From the NCBI RefSeq assembly GCF_013116825.1, contig NZ_JABFNS010000016.1, positions 23,790 through 87,789 of the forward strand: 64,000 bases of DNA, written 5' to 3'. Numbering within the stretch: position 1 is the stretch's first letter; every line of letters begins with the position of its first letter. The notes under the pieces are model-generated. The model had not been told where the DNA came from, did no database searches, and saw only the letters and a program-made list of their open reading frames with translations. Shown one piece after another: positions 18,801 to 26,837 of this stretch. The stretch is from Myxococcus xanthus. GTDB lineage: Bacteria; Myxococcota; Myxococcia; Myxococcales; Myxococcaceae. A program made the position numbers and the translations under genes.

Positions 18801-21229
18801 CGATCCCCGGCGACGTCACGGACAGCATCGTCCTCACGACGCACTTCGACGAGCGTTTGAACTCCTCCAACATCGAGGACGTTCAGATCACCCCGTCCAA
18901 GCTGCCTTGGGAAAACGAGTACGACGAGGCCCTGACCCCGGCCGCGTTCAGCGTGGTCACGTTCGCGGACGGCAACCGCACGTTCTACGCGGAGAACACC
19001 GCTTCCTACGCCGACGTTCGCCTCATCTCGCCGGAGCTGCACGTCAGCGAGACCGAGCCCTTCGTGATCAACTTCATGCACGCTTGGGACTTCGAGGATG
19101 ACTACGACGGCGCCACGGTCGAAATCTCCGAGGACGGTGGCCAGACCTGGGTGGACATCGGCGAGCCGATCCACAACTCGGTTCTTGAGACCTACCCGGG
19201 CAACCTGAACCCGCTGGCTGGCAAGCCCGCGCTGTCCGGCTTCAACCCTGAGTTCCCGGGCATGCTCCCCGCGACCATCGACCTGGGCACGGCCTACGCC
19301 GGCAAGACGGTGCAGGTCCGCTTCCGCGTCGGTACGGACGAGAGCGGCGGCTACACGGGCTGGCTGCTGGACGACCTCGAGTTCAACGGCATCACGAACA
19401 CCCCGTTCGCCAGCATCGCGGCTGAGGATGGCGTCTGTGTGAACCCCTGGCCCATCGCCAACGCCGGCCCGGACCGGTCCATCGCGCCGGGTGAACTGGT
19501 GAGCCTCTACGGTTCGGCGGCCGATCCGGAGGGCCAGCCGGTGACCTTCTCGTGGGCGCAGACGTCGGGCCCCGCGGTCACCCTGGCGGGTGCCGACACC
19601 CTGACGCCGTCGTTCATGGGGCCGCAGGTCACCGCGTCCACCGCGCTGGTGTTCACGCTGACTGTCTCCGATGGCCTCAAGACGTCCACGGACTCGGTGA
19701 CCGTGACGGTGGCGCCCCCCAACAATCCGCCCACCGTGAACGCGGGCCTCGACGGCATGGTCGAGGAGCGCGCTGAGTACACGCTGAGCGGCTCCGCCAG
19801 CGACGCGGACGGCCATACCCTCACGTACCTGTGGACCCAGGTCTCCGGTACGCCGGTGGCGGTGAAGGACTACACCACGCCGACGGCGACGTTCATCGCG
19901 CCCGAAGTCACGGTGGATGACACGCTGGTCTTCCGTCTGACGGTCAGCGACGGCATCGCCACGGCGAACGACACGGTCACCGTGACGGTCACCAACGCGA
20001 ACCGCGCGCCCATCGTCTCCGACACGTCCGTGGCCTTCGCCGCGGGCACTGTCACCGTGACGGCCTCCGCGGTCGACCCGGATGGTGATGCGGTCAGCTA
20101 CAGCTGGGAGCAGACGGGTGGTTCGACGGTCGCCATCAATGGCGCCGACACGTCCGCCATCTCCTTCGCCACCCCGGTCCCGGGCTCGTACGAGTTCACC
20201 GTGACGGCGACGGACGGCTCGGCCTCTGCCTCCAAGGCGGTGCCGGTGACCATCATCGATGGTTCTCTGCCGGCGAACTCGGCGCCGACCGTGAACGCGG
20301 GTATCGACGCCACGGCGAACGCTGGCGACACCGTGGCGCTCAGCGGCTCCGCGAGCGACGCCGAGGGTGACACGCTGACGTACCAGTGGGAGCAGATCGG
20401 TGGCACGCAGGTGACCCTGACGGGTGCCGACACCCTGACGCCGTCGTTCACCGCGCCGAGCACGGCCAACGGTGACACGCTGGGCTTCATCCTGACGGTC
20501 AGCGATGGCACCTCGACCACCAGCGACGTCGTGCGCGTCGTCGTGGCGGCGGACCCGGGGGCCAACCCGAGCAACACTGCTCCGGAAGCGGACGCGGGCG
20601 AGTCGGCCATCGTGGCGGAGGGCGCCACCGTGACGCTCAACGGCACGGCGACCGACGCTGACGGTGACACGCTCGTCATCGTCTGGACGCAGATCGGCGG
20701 CACGCCCGTGACGCTGTCTGACGCGTCCTCGCTGACGCCGACGTTCACCGCCCCGGCCTCCTCTGAGCCGCTGACCTTCCTCCTGCTGGTCAACGACGGT
20801 ACGGCGACTGTCGTCGACGTGACGTCCATCAGCGTGACCGAGGAGAACGTCGCGCCGGTGGCGACCGCTCGCGCGGTGCTCTCTGGCAACCAGACGTCGG
20901 CCACGCTCGACGGCTCGGCTTCCAGCGACGCGAACGGTGATGTGCTGACGTTCCAGTGGACGCAGGTCTCCGGCCCGAACGCGACCATCTCCGGCGCGGA
21001 CCAGGCGGTTGCGGTCGTCAACCTCCCTGACCTCGACGACAAGACGGCGTCGTTCTCGTTCCGCCTGACGGTGAAGGATGCCGCGGGCGCCGAGAGCAGC
21101 ACCACCGTGCAGTTCTCCGCCCGCAACGGCGGTGACAGCGGTGGCTGCTCCGCGACGGGCGCGGGGGCTCCGGTCGGCATGATCGGCCTGGCGCTGCTCG
21201 GCCTGCTGCGCCGCCGTCGTCTGAACTGA
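15887..21229 (+). CDS. Secreted M36 (fungalysin) metalloprotease with six Ig/PKD-like repeats and MYXO-CTERM tail
   Basis: A 1780-residue exported protein. A signal peptide (about 1-28) is followed by an FTP-type propeptide. The M36 catalytic domain has zinc site HEWGH (646-650) and downstream GEGWGDF. It is interrupted by a protease-associated domain (about 500-620; GKIAIINRGTCGFVAKV). A jelly-roll-like region follows (about 1010-1170). Six Ig/PKD-type repeats (about 1188-1735) each read like NAGxDxxxxxGxxVxLxGSA and TLTYxWxQxxG. The end (GGCSATG, a hydrophobic helix, then RRRR) is a MYXO-CTERM-type sorting signal, pointing to outer-surface anchoring or release. Role: extracellular protein digestion. 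The only strong ribosome binding site (AAGGAGG, 15858-15864) is an unusual 22 bp upstream of ATG 15887. Confidence 0.92.
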   Translation: MEFPHVRRLVATLSGLALVLSGTSSVARTLPNYDALQDAKPAGRATAGFKPVNSSLKGARVAHKDSLTGSPTFVWTHPTAEQTKRRGEYAKMSPAKAALAQISAHAPLYGLASFEAAGATVTNVSTNTQGVKVVTLAQESSGIEVFRQSLKVLLNKHNQVVALSGSLSKHGSAEMPRGKARFTVPATEAIAVAYKDLTGAALDRNLLTRVSDAKRGDKYSHYTLASYARPLEEGFVIPARAKQVYFPLPGKLVPAYYVEINTGRANSLDSDYFAYVISATDGQLLMRNDLTAHAEFSYRVFSDTTPPYTPHDGPIGSGGTPHPTGNPDGYQSPYVPANLITLESLPFSRNDPWLPDGATETTGNNVDAYADITEPDYFNPGDLRASVTAPGVFDRAIDFGIQPNANNEQIAAATTSLFFLNNWLHDWYYDAGFDEASGNAQHDNFGRGGVGGDRLHAQAQDHSGTDNANMRTPADGASPRMQMYLFSGPRNSRLTANAPAQVAGDYQGGVSSSFGPQTFEVTGDVVAALDAANAEGPTDSDGCTALTNAAEVAGKIAIINRGTCGFVAKVTNAQNAGAIGVIIHDNVAGPTIDLGGDSTDITIPTLRVSLADGNVLRSGMPALNVTLWRGPTAWIDGTIDNAIVAHEWGHYISNRLIGNASGLVNNQGRSMGEGWGDFTALLMMVRAEDINVPSNANWNGAYAAAGYATRADADSEFFGIRRGTYSSDQTKNALSFRHIMDGVALPTGVPFNGNTGLPNSQVHNSGEIWATMLWECYTSLLRAHPFQEAQNRMKSYLVNGYKLTPSAPTYLEARDAVIAAAFANDPADAERFWAAFAKRGAGVGAQAPDRYSTNHAGVVESFEVGSAVQIVSAEFIEDIESGACDFDGILDNGETGRIEVTVRNAGSQPASAASVNLSSAFSGLSFGNGGQASFPVIPVFGEAKVSIPVSLTGATGQQEVAIDIAARDAGQAIPGDVTDSIVLTTHFDERLNSSNIEDVQITPSKLPWENEYDEALTPAAFSVVTFADGNRTFYAENTASYADVRLISPELHVSETEPFVINFMHAWDFEDDYDGATVEISEDGGQTWVDIGEPIHNSVLETYPGNLNPLAGKPALSGFNPEFPGMLPATIDLGTAYAGKTVQVRFRVGTDESGGYTGWLLDDLEFNGITNTPFASIAAEDGVCVNPWPIANAGPDRSIAPGELVSLYGSAADPEGQPVTFSWAQTSGPAVTLAGADTLTPSFMGPQVTASTALVFTLTVSDGLKTSTDSVTVTVAPPNNPPTVNAGLDGMVEERAEYTLSGSASDADGHTLTYLWTQVSGTPVAVKDYTTPTATFIAPEVTVDDTLVFRLTVSDGIATANDTVTVTVTNANRAPIVSDTSVAFAAGTVTVTASAVDPDGDAVSYSWEQTGGSTVAINGADTSAISFATPVPGSYEFTVTATDGSASASKAVPVTIIDGSLPANSAPTVNAGIDATANAGDTVALSGSASDAEGDTLTYQWEQIGGTQVTLTGADTLTPSFTAPSTANGDTLGFILTVSDGTSTTSDVVRVVVAADPGANPSNTAPEADAGESAIVAEGATVTLNGTATDADGDTLVIVWTQIGGTPVTLSDASSLTPTFTAPASSEPLTFLLLVNDGTATVVDVTSISVTEENVAPVATARAVLSGNQTSATLDGSASSDANGDVLTFQWTQVSGPNATISGADQAVAVVNLPDLDDKTASFSFRLTVKDAAGAESSTTVQFSARNGGDSGGCSATGAGAPVGMIGLALLGLLRRRRLN

Positions 21230-21338
21230 GACGCGCGGGTCCTCCTCCTGCCTCTGGGTGGGAGGAGGCCTCCGCGGGGCCCGGATGAAGTGAGTGTCCG
21301 GGCGTCGCGGAACGCCGACTGAAGATGCACTTCCTGGC

Positions 21339-21377
21339 GGCCGGCTCCCGGATTCAAGGGGGCCGGCCGTCGACTTT
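21339..21377. terminator. Hairpin between convergent M36 protease and patatin genes
   Basis: An 11-bp stem with one wobble (21339-21349 with 21358-21368) and an eight-base loop is followed on the plus strand by a short CTTTT. It sits 32 bp before the end of the convergent patatin gene. Confidence 0.5.
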
Positions 21378-21400
21378 TCCGGGCCGAGGGGCCGCGGACC

Positions 21401-22459
21401 TCAGAGGGGCCGCACGTGCTCCACGAGGCGTCCGGTGACCACCAACTCGTGCAACTCGTCGCCCATGCGCTCGCTCTCGGAGACCACCTGATTCCAGGCG
21501 CGCATGCGCTCGGCGTCCTTCATCCGTTCGAAGTCGACCCGGTCTGGGATCCGGCCGCCAGGAAGCCGGGCCACCAACTCCGGAGACGGGGCGATGAGCA
21601 GCGCCCGGCGGAAGTTCTGGGGCCGTGCCCGCCGCCACCGCAGCGACTTGTCGAACCAGCCCGGTACCACGTACGGGTAGAAGTGCGGGTACAACACCAG
21701 GCCCGTGCCCGGGCCGAAGTCCAGGTCCAGGTGATAGTCGACCACGCCGCCGTCGCGAAACACGCCCGTGGGCGCGCCGGGAATCCGCACGCCGCTGAAG
21801 AGCAGGGGGATGGAGCCTGACGCCAGCAGCGCCAGCCGCAGGTTCTCCCGCGTCAGTGGCAGGTGGATGGAGGGCAGGTCCTTGAGCCCGGCGAAGGGGC
21901 TGGTGTCCCCGGCCGTGTGGAAGATGACGCGCTCCATGTGGAGCCCCAGCGTCCGTCGGCTGACCAGGTTGCCGAGGGCGCAGAGCACGAGCCCGAAGAG
22001 CTGCGCCTGTGGGCCTTCCATTCCCACCGCCCCCCGGCACAGCGCGGTGACGACATGCAGCCGTGCCCAGGGGTGGCCCAGAATCTCCGCTTCACCGTCC
22101 TCGCCCAGCAGCGCATCCAGGATGCGCTCGCAGGTCTCGCTCACCTGGGTGGGCGAGGGCTTGGGCGGATAGCGTTGGTCGATGTACGCCGCCTCGAAGC
22201 GGCGCAAGGCCAGCACCGGGTCCTTCTGGGCCAGGCAGGCGAGCCGCCAGCTTCCAATGGAACTGCCGATGAGGTGGAGGGGACGCGATCGGTTCTGGAA
22301 GAGGCTGGCGAAGAGCACCCGGTCCAGTCCCGCCAGCACCAGCCACTTCGGACCGCCGGAGGCGCCGGGGACGACGTCCACGTCGTCTCCGCGCAAGCCT
22401 CGTTCGCGAATGAGCCGGAGCGCGTCCGGACCGGCCAGGAGCGTGAGGTGGGAGGCCAT
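21401..22459 (-). CDS. Patatin-like phospholipase family protein
   Basis: A 352-residue protein with the patatin Ser-Asp dyad: oxyanion-loop GASGGPKWLVL near residue 30, nucleophile elbow GSSIGSW near residue 65, and FRDGGVVDYH (D-G-G) near residue 245. Such enzymes hydrolyse acyl chains from phospholipids or other lipids. No signal peptide is seen, so it is probably cytoplasmic or peripheral on the membrane. The ATG at 22459 is favoured because the gene to the right is divergent. The same frame stays open upstream through the amidase by chance. No clear ribosome binding site is visible. Confidence 0.87.
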   Translation of the reverse strand: MASHLTLLAGPDALRLIRERGLRGDDVDVVPGASGGPKWLVLAGLDRVLFASLFQNRSRPLHLIGSSIGSWRLACLAQKDPVLALRRFEAAYIDQRYPPKPSPTQVSETCERILDALLGEDGEAEILGHPWARLHVVTALCRGAVGMEGPQAQLFGLVLCALGNLVSRRTLGLHMERVIFHTAGDTSPFAGLKDLPSIHLPLTRENLRLALLASGSIPLLFSGVRIPGAPTGVFRDGGVVDYHLDLDFGPGTGLVLYPHFYPYVVPGWFDKSLRWRRARPQNFRRALLIAPSPELVARLPGGRIPDRVDFERMKDAERMRAWNQVVSESERMGDELHELVVTGRLVEHVRPL

Positions 22460-22537
22460 ATCGACCCGCCAACCTAACGAAGCCCCACCGGGGTTGCGAC
22501 TCTTCGCGTGCCGCCGGGGTGCTGTAGCCTCCCCTCC

Positions 22538-24217
22538 ATGAAGAAGACCGCAGCCGCTCCCGGCTCCTCGGCGGGCCTCAGCCGCCGCACCCTCCTGCGC
22601 GGAACGGCCGCTGCCACGGCGCTCGCCTCGCTGGAGGTCCCCGCCCATGCGGCGCCGACGCCCGCGCGGCCCTTCGAACTGGCCGAGGCCACCGTGGTGG
22701 ACCTCCAGGCCGCGATGAAGGCAGGCGAGCTCACCGCGCAAGGCCTCGCGGAGCGCTACCTCGCGCGCATCGCCGACTGGGACTCGTGCGGGCGCCTGCC
22801 GCTGCGCTCCGTCATCGAGCTGAACCCGGACGCGCTCGCCACGGCCGCCGCGCTCGACCAGGAGCGCCGCGAGAAGGGCGCCCGGGGCCCGCTGCACGGT
22901 ATCCCGGTGCTCCTCAAGGACAACATCGCCACCGCGGACCGGATGCAGACGACGGCGGGTTCCCTGGCGTTGGTGGGCGCGCGGCCGCCTCGGGACGCGT
23001 TCATCGTGGAGCGCCTGCGCGCCGCGGGCGCGGTCATCCTGGGCAAGACGAACCTGAGCGAGTGGGCCAACTTCCGCTCCACGCGCTCGGCCAGCGGCTG
23101 GAGCGCGCGAGGGGGCCAGACGCGCAACCCGTATGCGCTCGACAGGACGCCTTCGGGTTCCAGTTCGGGGGCGGGCGCGGCCACGGCGGCCAACTTCTGC
23201 GCCGTGTCCGTGGGCACGGAGACGGATGGTTCCATCGTGTCGCCCGCGGCGGCCAGCGCGTTGGTGGGGCTCAAGCCGACGGTGGGGCTGGTGAGCCGCT
23301 CCGGCATCATCCCCATCTCCCACAGCCAGGACACGGCCGGGCCCATGACGCGCACCGTGGCGGATGCCGCGGCGCTGCTGAGCGTGCTCGCGGGCGTGGA
23401 CCCTTCGGACGCGGCGACGGCGGTGAGCCGGGGCAAGGCCCATGCGGACTACACCCGGTTCCTCGACGTGGATGGGCTGAAGGGCGCTCGCATCGGCGTG
23501 CCCCGGGAGCGCTTCTTCGGCTACCACCCGGCCACCGACGCGCTCGTTGACGAGGCCCTGGCCCTGATGAAGTCCCACGGCGCCATCCTCGTGGACCCGG
23601 CGCCGATTCCCGCGGTGGCGCAGGTGGACGCCCCCGAGTTGGAGGTCCTCCTCTACGAGTTCAAGGCGGGGCTGGAGGCCTACCTTGCGACGTTGGAGGA
23701 GGGGATGGCCCCACGCACACTCGCGGAGCTCATCCGCTACAACGAAGCGCACGCGCCGTCGGAGCTGCCGTACTTCGGCCAGGAGCTCTTCCACATGGCT
23801 CAGGCCAAGGGGCCCCTGACGGACAGGGCCTATCTCAAGGCCCTCCAGGCCTGCCGCCGGCTGTCGCGCGCGCAGGGGCTGGACGCGGTGATGAAGAAGC
23901 ACAAGTTGGATGCGCTGGTCGCGCCGACGCAGGCGCCCGTGGGGCTCATCGACCCCATCAACGGTGACCACTGGCTGGGCGGCAGCTCCACGCCCGCGGC
24001 TGTATCAGGCTACCCCTCCATCACCGTGCCCGCGGGGTTCGTGTACGGCTTGCCCGTGGGGCTGTCCTTCATCGGCGCGGCCTGGAGCGAGCCCATCCTC
24101 TTGAAGCTGGCTCATGCCTATGAACAGGCGTCGAAGCACCGCCGCCCACCCACCTTCCCGGAGACGGCGGACCTGCGGGTGCCCGCTGGCTCCGGAGGCC
24201 CACCCGCGAAGCCCTGA
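22538..24217 (+). CDS. Tat-exported amidase-signature enzyme
   Basis: A 559-residue protein. The N-terminus has a twin-arginine signal (SRRTLLRGTAAATAL), so it is exported folded. The amidase domain has the Ser-cisSer-Lys triad: lysine K127 in LLKDNIATAD, then PSGSSSGAGAA (about 205-215) and GTETDGSIVSPA (about 226-236). These enzymes hydrolyse amides or, in peptide amidases, C-terminal amides; the true substrate is unknown. ATG 22538 is taken because it begins a proper Tat leader. The convergent DUF1330 gene ends one base beyond its stop. Confidence 0.9.
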   Translation: MKKTAAAPGSSAGLSRRTLLRGTAAATALASLEVPAHAAPTPARPFELAEATVVDLQAAMKAGELTAQGLAERYLARIADWDSCGRLPLRSVIELNPDALATAAALDQERREKGARGPLHGIPVLLKDNIATADRMQTTAGSLALVGARPPRDAFIVERLRAAGAVILGKTNLSEWANFRSTRSASGWSARGGQTRNPYALDRTPSGSSSGAGAATAANFCAVSVGTETDGSIVSPAAASALVGLKPTVGLVSRSGIIPISHSQDTAGPMTRTVADAAALLSVLAGVDPSDAATAVSRGKAHADYTRFLDVDGLKGARIGVPRERFFGYHPATDALVDEALALMKSHGAILVDPAPIPAVAQVDAPELEVLLYEFKAGLEAYLATLEEGMAPRTLAELIRYNEAHAPSELPYFGQELFHMAQAKGPLTDRAYLKALQACRRLSRAQGLDAVMKKHKLDALVAPTQAPVGLIDPINGDHWLGGSSTPAAVSGYPSITVPAGFVYGLPVGLSFIGAAWSEPILLKLAHAYEQASKHRRPPTFPETADLRVPAGSGGPPAKP

Positions 24218-24218
24218 C

Positions 24219-24596
24219 TCAGGGCTCCGGCGACGTGGCCCAGGGCGTGGTGGCCTGGAGCACGGCTTCTTGGAGTGCCTCCGTGCGCAGGTGCGCGATG
24301 TGCTGGTACGCCGGGTCCGCCACCATCTGTAGGAAGGCGGCGCGGCTGGGATAGCGGACCAGGAGCACCGCGTCCCACGTCTGTCCGGGCTCGGCCACCA
24401 GCGCCGTGGAGCCGTCTCCGGCGTAGAGGGGCTGGGCGCCCACCTTCTGGATGAAGGGCATTACCGCGCTTACATAGGCCTCATAGGACGCGCGGCCGCC
24501 TTCCTTGAAGCGCACCAGGTTCAGGATGACCACGGGGCCTCCCGGATCCTCCTGCATGAAGCGCTCAACGTCGGTGGGCTGAGGATCGACGGCCAT
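24219..24596 (-). CDS. DUF1330 family protein
   Basis: A 125-residue protein with a dimeric ferredoxin-like (ABM-type) fold suggested by VVILNLVRFKEGG, then YEAYVSAVMPFIQKVG and DAVLLVRYPSRAAFLQMVADPAYQ, the DUF1330 pattern. Function is unknown; some relatives are isomerases or degrade small aromatic compounds. ATG 24596 has GAGGAGG five bases upstream. It lies on the same strand as the 2OG-Fe(II) oxygenase, 26 bp downstream of it, so the two are probably co-transcribed. Confidence 0.82.
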   Translation of the reverse strand: MAVDPQPTDVERFMQEDPGGPVVILNLVRFKEGGRASYEAYVSAVMPFIQKVGAQPLYAGDGSTALVAEPGQTWDAVLLVRYPSRAAFLQMVADPAYQHIAHLRTEALQEAVLQATTPWATSPEP

Positions 24597-24622
24597 GGTG
24601 CCTCCTCGGTTCGGGATGAAAG

Positions 24623-25348
24623 CTATTCCAACGTGCCAACGGAGCCGCCACCGGGCTGCTCGCGCTGGTGGTCGAGATACGCGGCGAAGCCTGCCTTGGA
24701 TTGGATGCGGAAGGCGGAGATTCGGGCGAGCGCCTCGGGCGGGAAGACGTATTGCTCACACACGAGGCTGGCGCGGGTCGCGCCTTCCTGGCTGCCAGTG
24801 AAGGGCCGCACCTCGTGTTGGAGGTCGCCGCGGAAGTGCACCAGCAGGCCCTCGCGTGGGCGGATTTCACCCACGGGGGTGTCATTCTGGAGAAGGCGCA
24901 GCTCACCCCCCCGGGCGCGCTCGGGGACCTGGAGATACAGCACGCTCACGTGCCGGGGCGTCGCATCGGGGACGCCGCTGGGCTCCTGCAGCGTCGCGTC
25001 GATGTGTCGCCCCACGCCGCGCCCCGCATCGAGCAACAAGAGGTTGAGATAGAATGCATTGGGGACGGGCCGCTCCCGCCGCGAACCCCAGAGTCGCTCA
25101 TGCCAAGGCAACAATCCTGTCGCATGGCTCGGGTCCAGCACGTGGGCCAGGTAGGGCACCAGAAAGGGGAAGCGGGCCTCCAACGTGGCGCGGCCCTCGT
25201 GCGTGAAGATGAAGGCAAACCCCCGGCTGGCCTGGAACGTCCCCATCAACGGACTGCGTGCCACGAAGCGCGAGCCGAGCAGGGCGGTCCGCAGCTCATG
25301 AAGCGCGCTGCGGGGCAAGGCCTCTCGGCGGGTGATGTATGCGCGCAC
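24623..25348 (-). CDS. 2OG-Fe(II) oxygenase family protein
   Basis: A 241-residue protein with a double-stranded beta-helix core. The iron triad is likely H-x-D in GRHIDATL plus a histidine in DLQHEVRPF, with an arginine further on for 2-oxoglutarate (RASLVCEQY). This resembles prolyl-4-hydroxylase-like oxygenases; the substrate is unknown. It starts with GTG 25348 without a clear ribosome binding site. Upstream, the 106-bp divergent interval is shared with the O-methyltransferase and holds a small ACCT/AGGT inverted repeat near 25393-25403. Confidence 0.82.
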   Translation of the reverse strand: MRAYITRREALPRSALHELRTALLGSRFVARSPLMGTFQASRGFAFIFTHEGRATLEARFPFLVPYLAHVLDPSHATGLLPWHERLWGSRRERPVPNAFYLNLLLLDAGRGVGRHIDATLQEPSGVPDATPRHVSVLYLQVPERARGGELRLLQNDTPVGEIRPREGLLVHFRGDLQHEVRPFTGSQEGATRASLVCEQYVFPPEALARISAFRIQSKAGFAAYLDHQREQPGGGSVGTLE

Positions 25349-25454
25349 GGGGAGACTCGGACTTCAGGGTGAATAAGAGAACCGTAGCAGTTTTACAGCC
25401 TACCTTATAGGTTGCAGCCTTGCCGATGCTACTCAACTCCTTGGAGACGGACCC

Positions 25455-26495
25455 ATGAGCCAGCAACCTCGAGCCTCGCACGCGCCTCCGCCCGCCGCTC
25501 TGCAGATGACGCAAATGGTCTATGGCTTCTGGGTTTCCCGAAGCCTTCAAATCATGGCGGAGCTCGAGCTCGCGGATACCATCGGTGATGCGCCCAAGAC
25601 GGTCGAGGAGCTCGCCGAGGCGAGTGGGACTCATGCGCCCACGCTGCGCCGGCTGTTGCGGTTGCTCAGCGGCCTGGGTGTGCTCGTGAAGGATGAGTCC
25701 ACGCAGCGCTGGGCCCTCACGGAGCTGGGCGGAATGCTCCGCAAGGACAACCCCGGATCCGTGTATGGCTCGCTCCGGGCGCATGGACACATCCTGTCGT
25801 GGCAGGCGTGGGGAGACCTGGCCACCGCCTTGAAGACGGGCAAGCCCACGGTCGAGAAGTTCATGGGCGACACGTTCTTCAACTACATGACGACGCATCC
25901 CGACGTCGCCGCCATCTTCAATGGCAGCATGGCCGCGTACCAGACGCTGAACGCGCCCGCCGTGGTGAACGGATATGACTTCTCCTCCGCGCGCAGCATT
26001 GTCGACGTGGGCGGCGGTACGGGCATGCTGCTGACGCACATCCTCAAGGCCAACCCCGGCGTCCGCGGCACCGTCTTCGAAATGCCACACGTGGCGGAGG
26101 AAGCCCGCGAGCGAATCGCCGAGCAGGGGCTGTCGCCGCGGTGTGACGTCGTCGCTGGTGACTTCTTCGAGCGCATCGTTCCCGAAGGCAAGGACGTCTA
26201 CATCCTGTCGCAGATCCTCCATGACTGGGATGACGAGCAGAGCCTGCGCATCCTCAAGGGCATCCGCGCGGCGATGCGTCCCGACTCGCGGTTGCTCATC
26301 GTGGAGACGGTGCTGCCCGGCGACAACGTGCCCCACTTCGGCAACCTCTACGACCTGGCCATGCTCGTGCTCGTGGGCGGCCGGGAGCGCACGGGGCCGG
26401 AGTACACGGCGCTCTTGGAGAAGGCGGGGCTGAGGCTGTCCAACGTCTTCCCGACGACGATGCCGCCCAGCGTCGTCGAAGCCGTGGTGGCCTGA
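25455..26495 (+). CDS. Class I O-methyltransferase with winged-helix dimerisation domain
   Basis: A 346-residue enzyme of the plant-OMT/hydroxyneurosporene-methyltransferase type. Residues 1-100 form the winged-helix dimerisation domain (TVEELAEASGTHAPTLRRLL). The SAM-binding motif is VDVGGGTGMLLTHIL (about 181-195), and the catalytic histidine is in SQILHDWDDEQ (about 254). It probably methylates a hydroxyl on a secondary metabolite. No biosynthetic cluster surrounds it, so the substrate cannot be named. ATG 25455 has GGAG nine bases upstream. Confidence 0.88.
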   Translation: MSQQPRASHAPPPAALQMTQMVYGFWVSRSLQIMAELELADTIGDAPKTVEELAEASGTHAPTLRRLLRLLSGLGVLVKDESTQRWALTELGGMLRKDNPGSVYGSLRAHGHILSWQAWGDLATALKTGKPTVEKFMGDTFFNYMTTHPDVAAIFNGSMAAYQTLNAPAVVNGYDFSSARSIVDVGGGTGMLLTHILKANPGVRGTVFEMPHVAEEARERIAEQGLSPRCDVVAGDFFERIVPEGKDVYILSQILHDWDDEQSLRILKGIRAAMRPDSRLLIVETVLPGDNVPHFGNLYDLAMLVLVGGRERTGPEYTALLEKAGLRLSNVFPTTMPPSVVEAVVA

Positions 26496-26837
26496 GCCAC
26501 CCATGGTCGCCGTGAGGCGGGGGCTCAGTGGCCTGCCCGCCTCCGCGGTGTCTCCGGCGCGCTGGGGCCGTGCTCTCGCGCTGGAGCCGCTTGAACTGCG
26601 TCTCGGGCCGGGCTGCTGGCCGGGGACGGGACTGCCGGGCTGGTTCCGCGTGAGGGGCATGCGCCTTGCGTCAGGGGAATCCCGCCCACCCCATGTGCGC
26701 CGTCCTCCTGTCGTGCTCAGGGTGGGGCCGCGCGGCAACGCAGGTGCCGCCTGGCCGCCCCCCCAGGGATGGGGCAGAAAAGCGCAAGGCGCGTTTTCGA
26801 CGGGAATGACATTCGATTAGAGTGGTGCGCAAGCCGT
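26496..26837 (+). other. 342-bp intergenic stretch, no supported gene
   Basis: This gap separates the O-methyltransferase from the YqiJ-like gene. A 105-codon open frame (26503-26820) is present, but its translation is Gly/Pro/Arg-rich, has no ribosome binding site and no recognisable motif. An AT-richer patch at about 26795-26822 is the likeliest promoter region for the YqiJ-flotillin-ATPase block, though no clear -35/-10 pair stands out. Confidence 0.6.

Noticed and set aside
15869..19816. A 1315-codon open frame antisense to the M36 protease
   Set aside because: Its translation is Arg/Val/His-rich without domains, as expected from the mirror of a GC-rich gene, and the protease on the other strand has clear motifs.
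22460..23971. Upstream extension of the patatin frame over the amidase
   Set aside because: It is antisense to a clear amidase; the patatin family starts near 22459.
26503..26820. A 105-codon frame in the gap before the YqiJ-like gene
   Set aside because: No ribosome binding site, unusual composition and no family resemblance.
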